A stretch of DNA of 64,000 bases from Xiphias gladius (taxonomy: Eukaryota > Chordata > Actinopteri > Istiophoriformes > Xiphiidae): contig NW_024401802.1 in the NCBI RefSeq assembly GCF_016859285.1, forward strand, positions 96,001 to 160,000, given 5' to 3'. The notes below the pieces were generated by a model that ran no database searches, was not told where the DNA came from, and worked only from the letters and a program-made list of their open reading frames with translations. Shown piece by piece: positions 36,861 to 47,890 of the stretch (its first letter is position 1; each line of letters starts with the position of its first letter). The position numbers were made by a program, and so were the translations under genes.

Positions 36861-36916
36861 AAATACTCAAAGCAGAAACCATGTATACTAATACATGGTT
36901 TCTGCTTTGAGTATTT
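36861..36916. repeat. Perfect 25-bp inverted repeat, 6-nt loop
   Basis: Arms 36861-36885 and 36892-36916 are exact reverse complements (core CTCAAAGCAGAAACCATGTA). The loop is TACTAA. Confidence 0.95.
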
Positions 36917-38280
36917 TCACACTTTTCTAGTGTAAATATACTACATATTAAAAACAAAAGTATGTAGTATGGATTTAGGACACAGCACATGCTTCTGGTT
37001 GATAACCACTGCAGGGGATAAACTGTGTTCAATATTCAACTGAAAGTACATGTATGTCATCTTTTCAACATTGCTCACTGAACTTTCACCAGGGCTTTTT
37101 GCAACCATCCACTGATATGAAACATGGCTTTGTTTTTAATGTGTGTCTGTTTTTTTTTTTTTTTTTAATGTGTCCTGTTACTTGTCTTGGATTCTTGTCT
37201 GACACAGAACGAAGAAGCATGGGCCACTACTCTTCTATGAAAGCTCATTCCCGTGTTGGCTGATTGGGACCCATAACTAGTGTGCTTTGTTAATAGCATA
37301 TAGTGTCAGGTATTAACGTGACAAGATGATTTGAATGCCTCATAGGCCAAAGTTAAATATTCTTTAGTAAATATGCCACGATACAGGGAGACAGGGAAGA
37401 GTTGATGGGGGTGTGGAGGGGCTGGATGTAATTGCTCCAGCATGGAGACCCACTGTAGAAGGCCAGGCCCTGCAATCAACTGATGAAGGCTGCAGCAGCA
37501 AGCTGCTTGAGAAGGGGTTGATCAAAAAAAATTCAGGACTGTGTTCACAGATTTCTGAGAGCTTATGAAGATCTGGGATATTATCCACTTTACGTGAAGG
37601 GAAAGAAGAAATGGTTAAGAGAAATCACTTATAGACTTATATAAGTTTTAACAGAACCCTTGCAAATAGCAAGAGTGGGAGTAAAATTTTATGTTTTCAT
37701 TACCTATGTAGAGATTTCTGTGGGCTAGGGATGGGTTGGGATTGTCATTCTAAATTCCTGGATAACTTATTCTTACATTTCTGGAGCAGAAAAATAAAAA
37801 AAAATTGACTAGCATTTGTTTATTTCCCTTACAATTTATGGCTGCTCTCCCCAAAGTTTTTTTCATTAGGAACTGGCCTTTATTTGTCTGCACCCCCCCA
37901 TTATTTGAATCCCAGTTTTTATGCATGTCAAGGCAAGTCTATTTATAAAACACTTTTTAATTCAAGCGCTTCTCATAAGACATACACAGGCATTAAAATA
38001 AAATATAATATCAACAAGCAAATATATGAAGTGAAAAATAAATAGAATAAAAGATAAGCTAAAATCAAGTAAAACAGAATAAATAGATTAAAAAAGCAAG
38101 TGATCTTGTAAATTAAAGGACAGTAATTAATTATTAATTACATGGTAATTTGTCCAGTACTAAAACTGTAGACCAATAGTGTGAAAAGCTCGAAATTAAA
38201 AGGTAATTGCCTCATAATTTGTCCTCACTTTAGATAATTGCAACCAATTATTGTGACAAACATACAACCTGAGAGTTGTT
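36917..38280. other. Intergenic DNA, no gene recognised
   Basis: No coding signal or nameable repeat. A T run is at 37150-37166. Confidence 0.45.
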
Positions 38281-39190
38281 AATTCAATTGAATTCAATTC
38301 AGTTTTATTTATATAGTGCCAAATCATAACAGAGGGCACTTTTCATGTAGAGCAGCTCTAGACTGTACTCTTTATAGTTATATTTACAGAGACCCAACAT
38401 TCCCCCATGAGCAAGAACTTGGCAACAGCGGCAAGGAAAAAAACCCCTTTTAACTGGTAGAAACCTTGAACAGTACCCAGCTCATGGTGGGCAGCCGTCT
38501 GCTTGACTGGCTGGGTTGAGAGAGAGAAAGAGGGAGAGAATTCAAAAAGTTATTAAATAACGGTCCGATAAATTAGGATTCTGTGGAAGGACTATTAAAT
38601 GTTTCGATGTCAGAAGTCAGAACAAGGTCGAGGGTGTGGTTAAAACAGTGAGTGGGTTTATTTACAACTCTGAGGGGAAGCCAATTGAGTCTAATAATGA
38701 GATAAACGCAGTGCTAAGGCTATCATTATTAACATCCACATGAATATTAAAACCACCTACTATAATTACTTTATCTGCGCTAAGGATTAAACTTGATAAA
38801 AACTCTGAGAATTCAGATTAAAACTTGCGCGGCACACTATAACAAACAGAATAGGCTTTAAAGTTTTCCATGATAGATGCGTAAGACTAAGAACCAGGCT
38901 TTCGAATGAGTTATAATCGAGTTTAGGTTTAGTATTGATTATTTGGTTTGAGCTAAAAATGACTGCAACTCCACCTCCTCTGCTGGTGCCTGCAGGAATG
39001 TGAGTATTAATATGACTGGGGGGAATGGAATAATTTAGGCTCAGTTTTATAGCCCCACTACCTGGGGGATATGATGTTGTCTTGTCTATTATCATTATTT
39101 TTATTATCATTATTATCATTATTATTATTAAACATGCATAGGTGAATGGAGCATATTTCTTTTCTGAATGGAGGAGTTGGTCCATCATTA
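38281..39190 (-). mobile_element. Internally deleted L2-like LINE (endonuclease region fused to 3' UTR)
   Basis: On the minus strand, endonuclease-region sequence (HIPAGTSRGGGVAVIFSSNQ, LDYNSFESLVLSL) runs from about 39060 down to 38545. It then passes straight into the family 3' UTR (CCCACCATGAGCTGGGTACT ... GTTGCCAAGTTCTTGCTCAT) and ends in AATTGAATTGAATTAAC near 38281. The whole reverse-transcriptase domain is missing. The junction GAATTCTCTC / CTCTCAACCCAGCC is the same as in the copy at 30450. A CAT/TTA-rich stretch at 39090-39130 breaks the 5' part. Confidence 0.75.
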
Positions 39191-39850
39191 CAGCATCTTA
39201 CTGAAGCATTACCAGTGAAATAAGAGTATCAGGTCTGTTGTGCACAGGTACCAGCTTGAAAGAAAGACAGTGTCAGCCTGCTGTCATAGCAATGATGAAT
39301 CTTGCAAGGCAGGGAGGGTATATTTCACAGTGAAAGATTGCCTTTATGGACTACGTAGGATTTCGCAAAGACTTCTATGTGAAATAGTGCTTTACAAACT
39401 TCAACTTAAAACTGAGAAAACACTAAACTGTTTTTCCCGCTTCCTCAGGTGGCAAATAATAATATATATTGTCTGTAATATTAGAAATTTGGAACTTGTT
39501 TGAAGGAAAGTATTGAATAATTCTGGTTACATCACTTAATTCATCTGTGCTTTGGGTATTTGGTCATAATCGTTAATGTTTGTCAGTATCCACAATAAAT
39601 GACCGTTTCTTAAATATCTCATGATTCTTGAGTTTTTTTCTTTTGAAACCTGTTTCCACGAACAAAACATCACTTTCAGGGAGACCGTGCACACGCAGTT
39701 GATACATACAGTATCATGTAGTGCATGAAAACGTGAAGCTATTGTAAACCAGCAGCTGCCATCTTGTTTCATTCCTCAAATACTGAAAAATTCAAGTGTC
39801 ATGTTTACTATTTACTTAATATAAGCAATTATTTCATAATTATGTGAATA
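39191..39850. other. Intergenic DNA, no gene recognised
   Basis: Nothing beyond short chance open frames. Confidence 0.45.
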
Positions 39851-39859
39851 TTGAGCATC

Positions 39860-40308
39860 AAATATCACAGCATTAAGGAACAGATCCAGGAGAGTGAGTC
39901 TGGGGTTAAGGTGAACAGGAATCCAGAGAATGGCCGGTGGGGAAAGGGCAACAGACTGAACTAGGCGGTGAAGGAAGCGCTGGGCCAGAGTCAGAGGCAG
40001 GATGGACTGCAAGGATGGAGAAACAGATTTGGGCGGGGCAAAAACAGCAAAGAACAAAAGTATTCTAAGTACAAAACTAGAGCAGCTAAAGCATAGGTAT
40101 ACTACTGGTAGCAGTAACTCCATCTGGCGGGGTGAATGTGGCAGAGCTGAGTATTTGAAGGTAGCTTGATTATGGGGATGAGTTGCAGCTGGTGGTGCTC
40201 TGCTCTGACTCCGGGGCACCTGCAGATAATCACAAAGACAGACACACATACACCCAGTGAGAGTGGTGGTAGGTGTGTCTGTGGCTGTCCCATTGGGTGG
40301 ATGTAACA
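39860..40308 (-). mobile_element. LTR of a Ty3/gypsy-type element (3' LTR)
   Basis: In the minus direction an LTR start TGTTACATCCACCC at 40308 is immediately preceded by a purine-rich tract (GGAAACGGGGGTAC, about 40309-40322). This is the expected polypurine primer just upstream of a 3' LTR. The far end near 39860 is not sharply defined. It adjoins integrase C-terminal sequence at 40330-40640. Confidence 0.6.
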
Positions 40309-40324
40309 GTACCCCCGTTTCCTG

Positions 40325-40640
40325 GACTGAAGTTTCCTAAATCTTTAAAATAGAGCCATACCTTCTGTCCAGGGGTGTACACAGGAGCTGGGGCCCTGTG
40401 ATGGTTAACCTGGGACTTGGCGGAGGCACAAAGGAGGGTGGCTCGGGCTTTCCTCATTGTTACGGTGACAACGATGCAGATGGACCTAGACTGAAGAATG
40501 AGTCTCCTTGACCTCCTGGGCAGGGAACAGGGGGGGTTGATAACTGATGGCACATTCAAAAGGGGACAAAGCTGACAAAGTGTTGGTGAGGGTGTTATGG
40601 GCATACTCCACCCACGGTAACTGAACACCCACTAATTTCT
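40325..40640 (-). pseudogene. Ty3/gypsy pol (integrase C-terminal) remnant
   Basis: The minus-strand frame contains MRKARATLLCASAKSQVNHH and RAPAPVYTPGQKVWLYFKDL. The 'APxYxPGQKVWLxxKDL' block is characteristic of the integrase C-terminus of fish Ty3/gypsy retrotransposons. Only this end of pol remains. It sits upstream of the polypurine tract and LTR in the correct order. Confidence 0.8.
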
Positions 40641-43600
40641 TGTAATTGTGTTTAGTTGTGGTCAAATTACCAGGAATTTTTTTTTTCTTTCACACTAATT
40701 TGATTCAATTTCATTCTAGTAATGGACAAAATATTAATTAATTCCTTCCCTGTAATTTAAGGGATTACCAAGACATGCAATGACAGATATAAATAATCAT
40801 TCCAAATTTCACTTAATAAAATACCAGCGAGAAAAAAAAGTTTAAACCTTCATTTAAAGGGGACCTATTATGCTTTTCTTTATTTTCTGTATATAATGTT
40901 TAAATGTCGGATGTCAATATTACACGCAGCCAGAGTTTCAAATAATGAGGTAATCATTGTAAAAGTAATCCCTGTGAGACAAAGGCTCAGGCATCAGACT
41001 GCTCTGAATGCTAGGTTCAAACGGGTTTTTTCTATTTCTAAAGAAACAACGTCCATGGTCATCTGCTCCACGCAAAACATTCTACTTGAGTACTATTATA
41101 GGCATTTAATGTACTCCTGCATACAAATAACCGATGGGGCAGATTTACTGTACAGCCTTTTGGCAACGGCAGAATAACATTTTACAAGCAACAACACCTT
41201 TTGAATTTCCTGACAGAAGACGTTTTCCACTTCAGTTGGCATTTAGTGCATTTCCCACATATACACCTAATAATAGCGGCATATATAGAAATTTTTTTGT
41301 ATAGGAATTGTGATTGAAAGACTAAATCCAGCTTTATGTTGAACAATAACCAGGTAATTGCCGTAACATTAACTGAACACAGACGTCCTGCTGTAATCTT
41401 TGTTGCTGCGGATGGTTGTGCTGTCCACGCTCATATTCCAGATCAGATTCTGGCTTGAACATGTACACATGGATTTTTGAAGTTGCCATTTCAAATCAAG
41501 GATTTTCTGCTACTTAGCTTTAGCTTCTAGTTACTTAGTTTTACATTTTGCTTTCACAACCTTCACACTGGTAAGAGGATGAGGAGGTGCTCACAAGCGC
41601 TGGCTGCACTGACCCTCGGCAGGCTTCTGGATGTTCGGCCAGTCAGAAGAAAGTTGGCTTTTATGGAGGCCTATTAGGGAGATATTTGCACAATTGTCAT
41701 GGAACAGTAGATGTTCACACCTACTGCATTTTTCTGAGACTTTAGAAACAACAGTTGACAAAACCAACAACAATACCTAAAGTCCAGCCAGGGACCTTTG
41801 TTGCATGTTATCCTCCCACAGTTAATTGGAAAATAATGTCTAACAACCTACTTTTTCCTTTAAGTATCCTTTGTTGACACTGAAACCATGTAATACTGAG
41901 TGGTTTTACTAGTCATTTGACATTTGACATTTGGCTATACTTTGCTGGCAAATGGCAGTAATTTCTTTTAGGCTTATAGGCTACCAGTATTGAGATTGAG
42001 TGGGGCTCTGTTTCGTTTTCTCGGTGCTGCCCAGTTGTGGTCTACAGCAGCGGCTCCCATGATGCCTTGAGGAAGGGTGCTGCAAGATTTTATATTAACA
42101 CAACATCCTTTGTGGCTTTTAGTTTTCTTGGTGCGCACCAGTTAGACATTGTGATTTTCACAGCAAGGGATGCCATTATTTGTCACTGGCAACAGAGCTC
42201 AAAGAAATGCTAATTCAATTCAACCAACACTGTCTGAAATGACTGAACCTGAGCTGTCCAAAAGTACTATAATCCGACAGTACAATGAAAGCTACAGACA
42301 GATTGTGGGCAGTTTGTTGGAGACAGATGTCCATTATTGTGAGGTATGGGGTACCATGACAAAAAAAACTTGCTATGAGGACTCCTGTGGTGTAAAAATC
42401 TGGTCTACAGAGTTGATGGTCTAGAGAAGACTGCAGGCGTCAGTTAGTTAGTTGGTTATTTAGATAGTTAAGTTACTTCTTGCTCATTTTGTCTTGATGA
42501 GAAATGACTTGAAATTTGGTGTGCTCTGGGTTTGTTATATTACTACTACTAGCTGCCATTTGACACTGCATTTTCATGTGTCATGTTAGCACCCATAGGC
42601 TATGTAACAACAGAATCAACAGTCACGGAAATAAACATTTAGAAGAGAACTGTGGTGACCTAGCAAGAATACATTGGAGCTCGGTATCAGACCAGCAGGG
42701 TGCAAATCAGGGGTGACTGCTTCAAAGCCACTCAACATCTCATCCTCTTTTGATTAGAAGACTAATTCTGACCTAAACATTTTAAGAATGCAAATATTAT
42801 TGTTGTTATTATAATTATTGTTTTTGTTGTTATTTAATCATTGACTAGCCCTCTCTCTGTTGATGATTTTAATCAAAAAAGTTATGTACAACTTTTGTTA
42901 ACAAATGACAATTGGTTCGTCAAAACTCATACCAGTTCTTTGTTTTATTATTAGTTCTAATTTTTCAAATTTAAGACCAATGGCTGTATGTCTTTTTTTT
43001 TTTAATTTACAAAATAAGCATACTGTAAACTTCACATAGTAAGGTTTGTTTTGTTGTAATCTTGGCATGATCTACATTATGCTCTGTGGTCATTATAAGG
43101 ACTCTGATATGGCTAGTATTTCTGATCAGCAATGTCTGCCAGAGATGGCCTTGTTGTTTTGTATATCTTTCTAAACATCACTGTAAAATGATGGTGCCCT
43201 GTTATTCTCTAATTATTTTACTCCATTCGAGGCAATATGCTATAAGAAACTATTACCAATAATGTATAAGATGTTATATGTTGTATATATGTGTGTATGT
43301 TTCAGAGACAGTTTGGGTTATGTTCAATCGCAGTAACTTCAACTTTTGTTGATTTGGAGTGCACATCACCTGAGGAGTCTCTGCACACTTTACAAGTTAA
43401 AATATAAACACCAGACACAAGTACATGGAACATTAATTTACATTAATCTATCTAGAGTATTCTGAATTTTAACTGTACAAACCTGACTGTATATTAGCAA
43501 TAACTGGTAATAAGGTGTAACAGCTCTACTGATTTCTAAGATTTAATAACAGTTCATCTGTTTGTATTGCATGGATAATATATGGATAAGTATTGCCTGG

Positions 43601-43790
43601 CCTGAGACAGTTTGTAAATGATATTAAAGAAACATTAAGAAGAATATCCTTAAAGCACAAAATCCCTCCAACTTTGGTAAAGGCACACACATTCCAAGTC
43701 CTTATTCTTTCAGTTCGGGCAAAAACATACATAATACAGTACAAAAGCATGTGTTTGTGTCCAATCTGTGCTGTATAAGAATGGGAATAT
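40641..43790. other. Intergenic DNA, no gene recognised
   Basis: AAAGGGGACCTATTATGC at about 40857 resembles an end of a fish DNA-element MITE. The 84-codon plus-strand frame at 42170-42424 could be an exon but has no identifiable homology or clear splice sites. Nothing else was recognised. Confidence 0.4.
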
Positions 43791-43796
43791 GCTCAA

Positions 43797-43919
43797 CTAG
43801 TTGTAGAGTTGGTCAGAGAATCGGGTAGCATGTTTCTCCTCAGCACATGACGGCTTCACAAAGTACCTGAACTCCTCACCGAAGTGTGATCGGAGGTACT
43901 GAGCCAGCTGGCTGTTGTA
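43797..43919 (-). CDS. Candidate terminal exon of an unidentified protein
   Basis: On the minus strand, after a plausible acceptor (CAGTGCTGTTGCAG), 40 codons read YNSQLAQYLRSHFGEEFRYF and VKPSCAEEKHATRFSDQLYN, then TAG. Codons are strongly GC3-biased (CAG CTG GCT CAG TAC CTC) against an AT-rich background, which suggests real coding history. An alternative acceptor 15 bases upstream (TTTTTTTCCAG) would add four residues, VLLQ, in the same frame. I do not recognise the protein. It could be the last exon of a minus-strand gene lying downstream of msi2, or a decayed gene fragment. The exon at 44732-44851 is a possible upstream neighbour but its visible donor phases do not fit cleanly. Confidence 0.4.
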   Translation of the reverse strand, partial: YNSQLAQYLRSHFGEEFRYFVKPSCAEEKHATRFSDQLYN

Positions 43920-44484
43920 CTGCAACAGCACTGGAAAAAAAGAATGGACTGGACTGGACATAGAACCAACTCCTGTAAGTCTGACAAAACTGTCACCACC
44001 TGCTGGGCCTGGTAACCAAAGGACAGCAAGCACGGATAAGGCTGCAGGACATGGAGGATCAGCCATCAGGCAGGAGGTTGTCAGCAGAGAAACACCTGCT
44101 GGTCTCATGGCCTAAAAGCAGCAGTTCTAAGAGCAGAGAGCAGGCAGCATCCTGCTGATACTCAAAGGCTACCTATGTTGAGATAAGAACTAATTTCATG
44201 AACAGGAGACAAAATGACAACCATGCTCTCTGTGATGCTCTATATTTTATAGAATCAACTGAATCTCTTAAAAATGTTTAAGCTCCATTTAATATAATAG
44301 TTCCCTCCCATGATTCTGCCTCATAAAAATGTGAGTAAATGTGTCTAAATCTGAGAGTATATATACTCATGTATATCTACATGATCGAACATAGTGGTGA
44401 TTTCTATTGTAAAAAATAATCTTAACAAAAGATCCACCTACTGGCCATTTCTAGAGCTTTCTAATGTATGTAACAATCTTCATC

Positions 44485-44915
44485 AGCAAATGGAGCTGGT
44501 TCAGCTGTCATGATGTGAGCTAAGTGTGGAACTTCAGTCACATGGGGAGATGGTACCACCTGTCTCCATTCAAAGATGGTGTCTGGTGTCAGATGTAAAT
44601 GTCCTCCTTGATTTTCCTCCGGTCATTCGCTGACTTCTGTGTTTTTGACAGGTGTTTGACACAGCTGAGGTTGTCTGTTTCCGGTGTTCATTCAGTCTCT
44701 TGTCCTTGCGTTTTCATCAATGTAGTGTTCCCTACGGCTGTAACGTGATGTCATCCACCATGAGGACATTCACATCCGACACTAGAGACCATCTTTGAAC
44801 AGTGAGGTTTCCCTCAACGGGGGTTTCCCTCTTCTCAGCATACACCACAACCTGTTATCACATGACAAAAGAAATACACTTAGCTCACATGAAAACAACT
44901 GAGCCATCTCCACGG
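44485..44915. repeat. Old inverted duplication with coding-like arms
   Basis: Plus-strand 44485-44614 and the reverse complement of 44762-44915 are related. Both contain TGTGAGCTAAGTGT and, after a gap of differing length, CAAAGATGGT.TCT.GTGTC and GATGT.AATGTCCTC. Differences in the second block fall mostly at third positions of one shared frame. Spacer between arms is about 150 bases. Confidence 0.6.
44732..44851 (-). CDS. Candidate exon of an unidentified protein
   Basis: After an acceptor (GTCATGTGATAACAG) the minus strand is open for 39 codons, VVVYAEKRETPVEGNLTVQR and WSLVSDVNVLMVDDITLQP, then TAG. Part of this (VQRWSLVSDVNVLM) has a diverged inverted copy on the plus strand (IQRWCLVSDVNVLL at about 44568-44613). 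Three of the five differing codons in the aligned part are synonymous. Possible donors inside the exon (GTGGAT, GTGAAT) leave phase 0, which would fit the exon at 43797-43919. The protein is not recognised, and this may be a pseudogene or a repeat. Confidence 0.3.
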   Translation of the reverse strand, partial: VVVYAEKRETPVEGNLTVQRWSLVSDVNVLMVDDITLQP

Positions 44916-45372
44916 CAACTGACTCTGAGATACCAGTAAAAGCTCTGGAAAGAGCTAGTAAGTTGACCTTGTGTTAATATAATTTGTCAAATTACTGTTT
45001 CCAAGGTAAAGAGTGAACTTTTGAGTCTTTGGGTTTAGTTGTGGTAATCATACTGTTGCAAAATAAGACTGTTAATGCTTAACTGATTGTGATGTTTTGT
45101 GTGCATGTGATGTTTTTTAATATGAACTTCATGAATATGAATAAAAACTGGTTCCATGTTTCTTTTGATTCCAGGTTGCTCAGCAGTAAAAACATTACGT
45201 GAACTGGTTGAAAACAGTTTATTTAATTTTTTTACAAACACATTGATTTCTGGACCAGAGTAGAGGATGGAAACCTTTGACAAACATCTTTTATTATCAT
45301 TATTTAAAAATACAGATATAAAATTATAGTATTTCCACATCTGGGATGTGAGAGACCCCCATCCACTTTTTG

Positions 45373-45433
45373 TTGTCTTTTCTTTTCTTTTCTTTTCTTT
45401 TCTTTTTTCTTTTTCTTTTTTTTTTTTTTTTTA
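45373..45433. repeat. (TTTTC)n / poly-T tract
   Basis: Five-base TTTTC repeats lead into a run of T's, ending in TTACAACAG, which resembles a splice acceptor. Confidence 0.9.
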
Positions 45434-45439
45434 CAACAG

Positions 45440-45642
45440 GGCTTGAGCAAGCCATACAAGAAGACCTGAAAGATGCTTTCAGTCCGCCCTATCAGTCAGC
45501 TCTCATGTTAAAAAGTCTGGTAACATTAAAAAATGGGCAAGTGGCAGGAATGGGCAAGGCAATCAGCAACCTCCAGATGAAGGACAAGCTTCTACTGCTA
45601 CATGTTGAGACACCAATGACTGCACCGCTTATGAATACATGA
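45440..45642 (+). CDS. Weak candidate terminal exon
   Basis: Directly after the pyrimidine tract and ACAACAG, 67 codons are open to TGA, including LEQAIQEDLKDAFSPPYQSA and KSLVTLKNGQVAGMGKAISN. The acceptor is ideal by composition, but the T-rich tract is a simple repeat and may mimic one. The opposite strand is also partly open. No homology recognised. Confidence 0.2.
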
Positions 45643-45745
45643 AACCTTCAAGTCGGTGTGGAGTTGTGCGACTGTTGTTAAAACTCCAGATGAAATTATT
45701 ATCGTAGTATTGTCAATATCATTTCATTTTCTTCATGGTGGTAAA

Positions 45746-45785
45746 TGTGTGTGTGTGTGTGTGTGTAAAGTACACAAACATAACT

Positions 45786-45834
<49 letters not shown>
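45746..45834. repeat. Paired (GT)n and (CA)n microsatellites
   Basis: About 11 GT units, a spacer of about 24 bases, then about 22 CA units. Because GT and CA are complementary, the two tracts can fold on each other. Confidence 0.9.
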
Positions 45835-45835
<1 letters not shown>

Positions 45836-45899
45836 GCTTTAAAACCCTGTTATCTGTGTGCACTGAAGTATCTGGGTATCCCCAGCTATCACTTGGCAT

Positions 45900-47685
45900 G
45901 AGCTGTGTTTCAGTGACAAGGTGTGCAGATGGCCATTACCTAGCACTTGCCTCAAGATTCAAGTTTAAGTGGATACAGTAGTACACTCACAATACATATT
46001 CCAACACCTTCCAGGTCATATGTTGTATTTTCTTTTTTTTTCAAGCCAACAATTATCCAATGATCAACTTCTCTAGCAAGATGTGTAACATTCATTAGCT
46101 GTAAACTATCAGTATTAAAGTAAAGTACAGCAACAGCAGAGCCATGCTACCTTAAAGTGCGAGCTATGAGATTAAACCAAAACAATCTGAAGCAGCGAAG
46201 GTGTACTGCCTATGAACATGTGGAACTGCATCAGCTTCTTGAAAGGGTAATCAGCTCATACTTTAATAACACTTTATTTCCAAAGTGGCTCAGGCAGATA
46301 CAGAATCAGACTGTTTGTAAAACCAGATGTGATGAACTCTCTGTGACCACCTTAAACTATGTTCCTGTGTACTGTAATTCCTTGTAGCTATATGGATATA
46401 TAGCATCAGTGGAAGATTTGCTAACATCGTTTAAACAGTCGCACAATAAACTCCCTCACCAGTGTCTATATAGGCACAGTACTGCACTACATAGAAATCC
46501 TTGTATTTTCCAAACCTCAGGTTATAGCTATGCTATAGAGGCAGTGGACAGGCCCATCACTCATGAAGTCAGCTGAGCCACGTACAATAAAACACTGTGT
46601 TTTTTGCTATGATTCCTTCTAATGCCACTCATGTTACTATGAGGTGCTTCTATACATACCTGTCCAAAAAGTATGTTCATATGAAACTACTGTACGTTGC
46701 ATTAACAAATTCACATTCAGTGGCACTGTTAAGTGCCAGAGCTGGAAGCATTGTGATACTCATATAAAGCAGTAAAACTTAACCAAACATACACTACATG
46801 AACAAACAAGTGCCTCTAGCTACACTTTGAGCTTTTGATGTTACAGCTTGTTGTATCACATGAAATGTGTCACAGGAAAATCTGTATTTGACACAAGAAA
46901 GACCTGCCGTTTCAGGCAATGTATTGAGTTATGTTGTAGTAGGAAAAAACATGGTGGAACTTTGATTTTTGCTTCTGTTCAGACCCTCCCCTGGCAGCCT
47001 AGGTGGAGCAGTCCATAGAGGTTGTCCTCCCAAGAAAAGGGACAGAAAATGCCCAAAAAAGACACGTTTACATTCAAATGTTACAGCCTTCTAGCAGCTG
47101 CAGTAAATATGACTGTTGTCCATTGGGAGCAAAGACAGAAGTTGGGGTGATGGTATAGAACAACAAAACTGCAGGGAGAGGTCTGGATGGATGTATCAGT
47201 CAACAAAAATTGGGACTTTAATTCAAAAAATCACTGTAGACAAAAACAGAGATTTGTTTAACAGTCAATACAGCCTTCCTTTAACCATGTCCCCTAGCCT
47301 TAATGAAGAGGTCATTTTAACCCAAACCACAATGTTTCTAACCAAGATGTGTTTGAGCCTAAATCTAACCAAAACCTTAAGCATAGCATTGTCAGATCTT
47401 AGACTGATTTATTTTTCCCACAGTGATTTATAACAGTCTTGTAAGACACAGACAAATGATGTCCTGTCGATACAGGCATAAGATCAGAAAACTCTATGTG
47501 TCATTCTAGAAGGCAGTTAAAAACGACATATTTTGTCATTAAATTTGGAGGACATTTGTGTTATTTAACCAAGACCACAATTTTTCTAAGAAATGAACCA
47601 TAATTCAGCTGCCATGTACAGAAATATGATGGGATGATGTAAAGAATGGGGGAAAGGCTGGTAGTTTGGTAGTAGGCTGTTTTGC
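45900..47685. other. Intergenic DNA, no gene recognised
   Basis: No coding evidence or nameable repeats. Confidence 0.45.
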
Positions 47686-47689
47686 ATAT

Positions 47690-47890
47690 AATGTGGGAGA
47701 AACCCAGAGAGCCCAGAGGAGCCCCCTCCACACACACAAGGGAGAACGTGCAAACTCCAAACTCCACACAGAAAGGCTCCAGCTGGCAGGCAGGTTCAAA
47801 CCCTTCCTCTTCTCGCTGTGCGTACCACTATGCTGCATTCAGAGACAAGTGTATAATTTGTGATTTTGGGCTGTATGAATAGAATTAATT
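47690..47890 (+). repeat. Interspersed repeat (common fish tail sequence)
   Basis: CAAACTCCACACAGAAAGGC, then a degenerate GGTTCAAACCC..CTCGCTGTGCGTACCACTATGC, matches a repeat I recall as very common in fish. It ends with TTTGTGATTTTGGGCTGTAT, related to the LINE tail at 11130-11160. Confidence 0.55.

Noticed and set aside
42170..42424. 84-codon plus-strand frame
   Set aside because: Somewhat protein-like but no recognisable family or clear boundaries, so not called as a gene.
45656..45901. Open frames over 45.65-45.90 kb on both strands
   Set aside because: Created by GT/CA repeats.
47790..47805. GGTTCAAACCC, similar to a tRNA T-loop
   Set aside because: No tRNA cloverleaf around it; it belongs to a common interspersed repeat.
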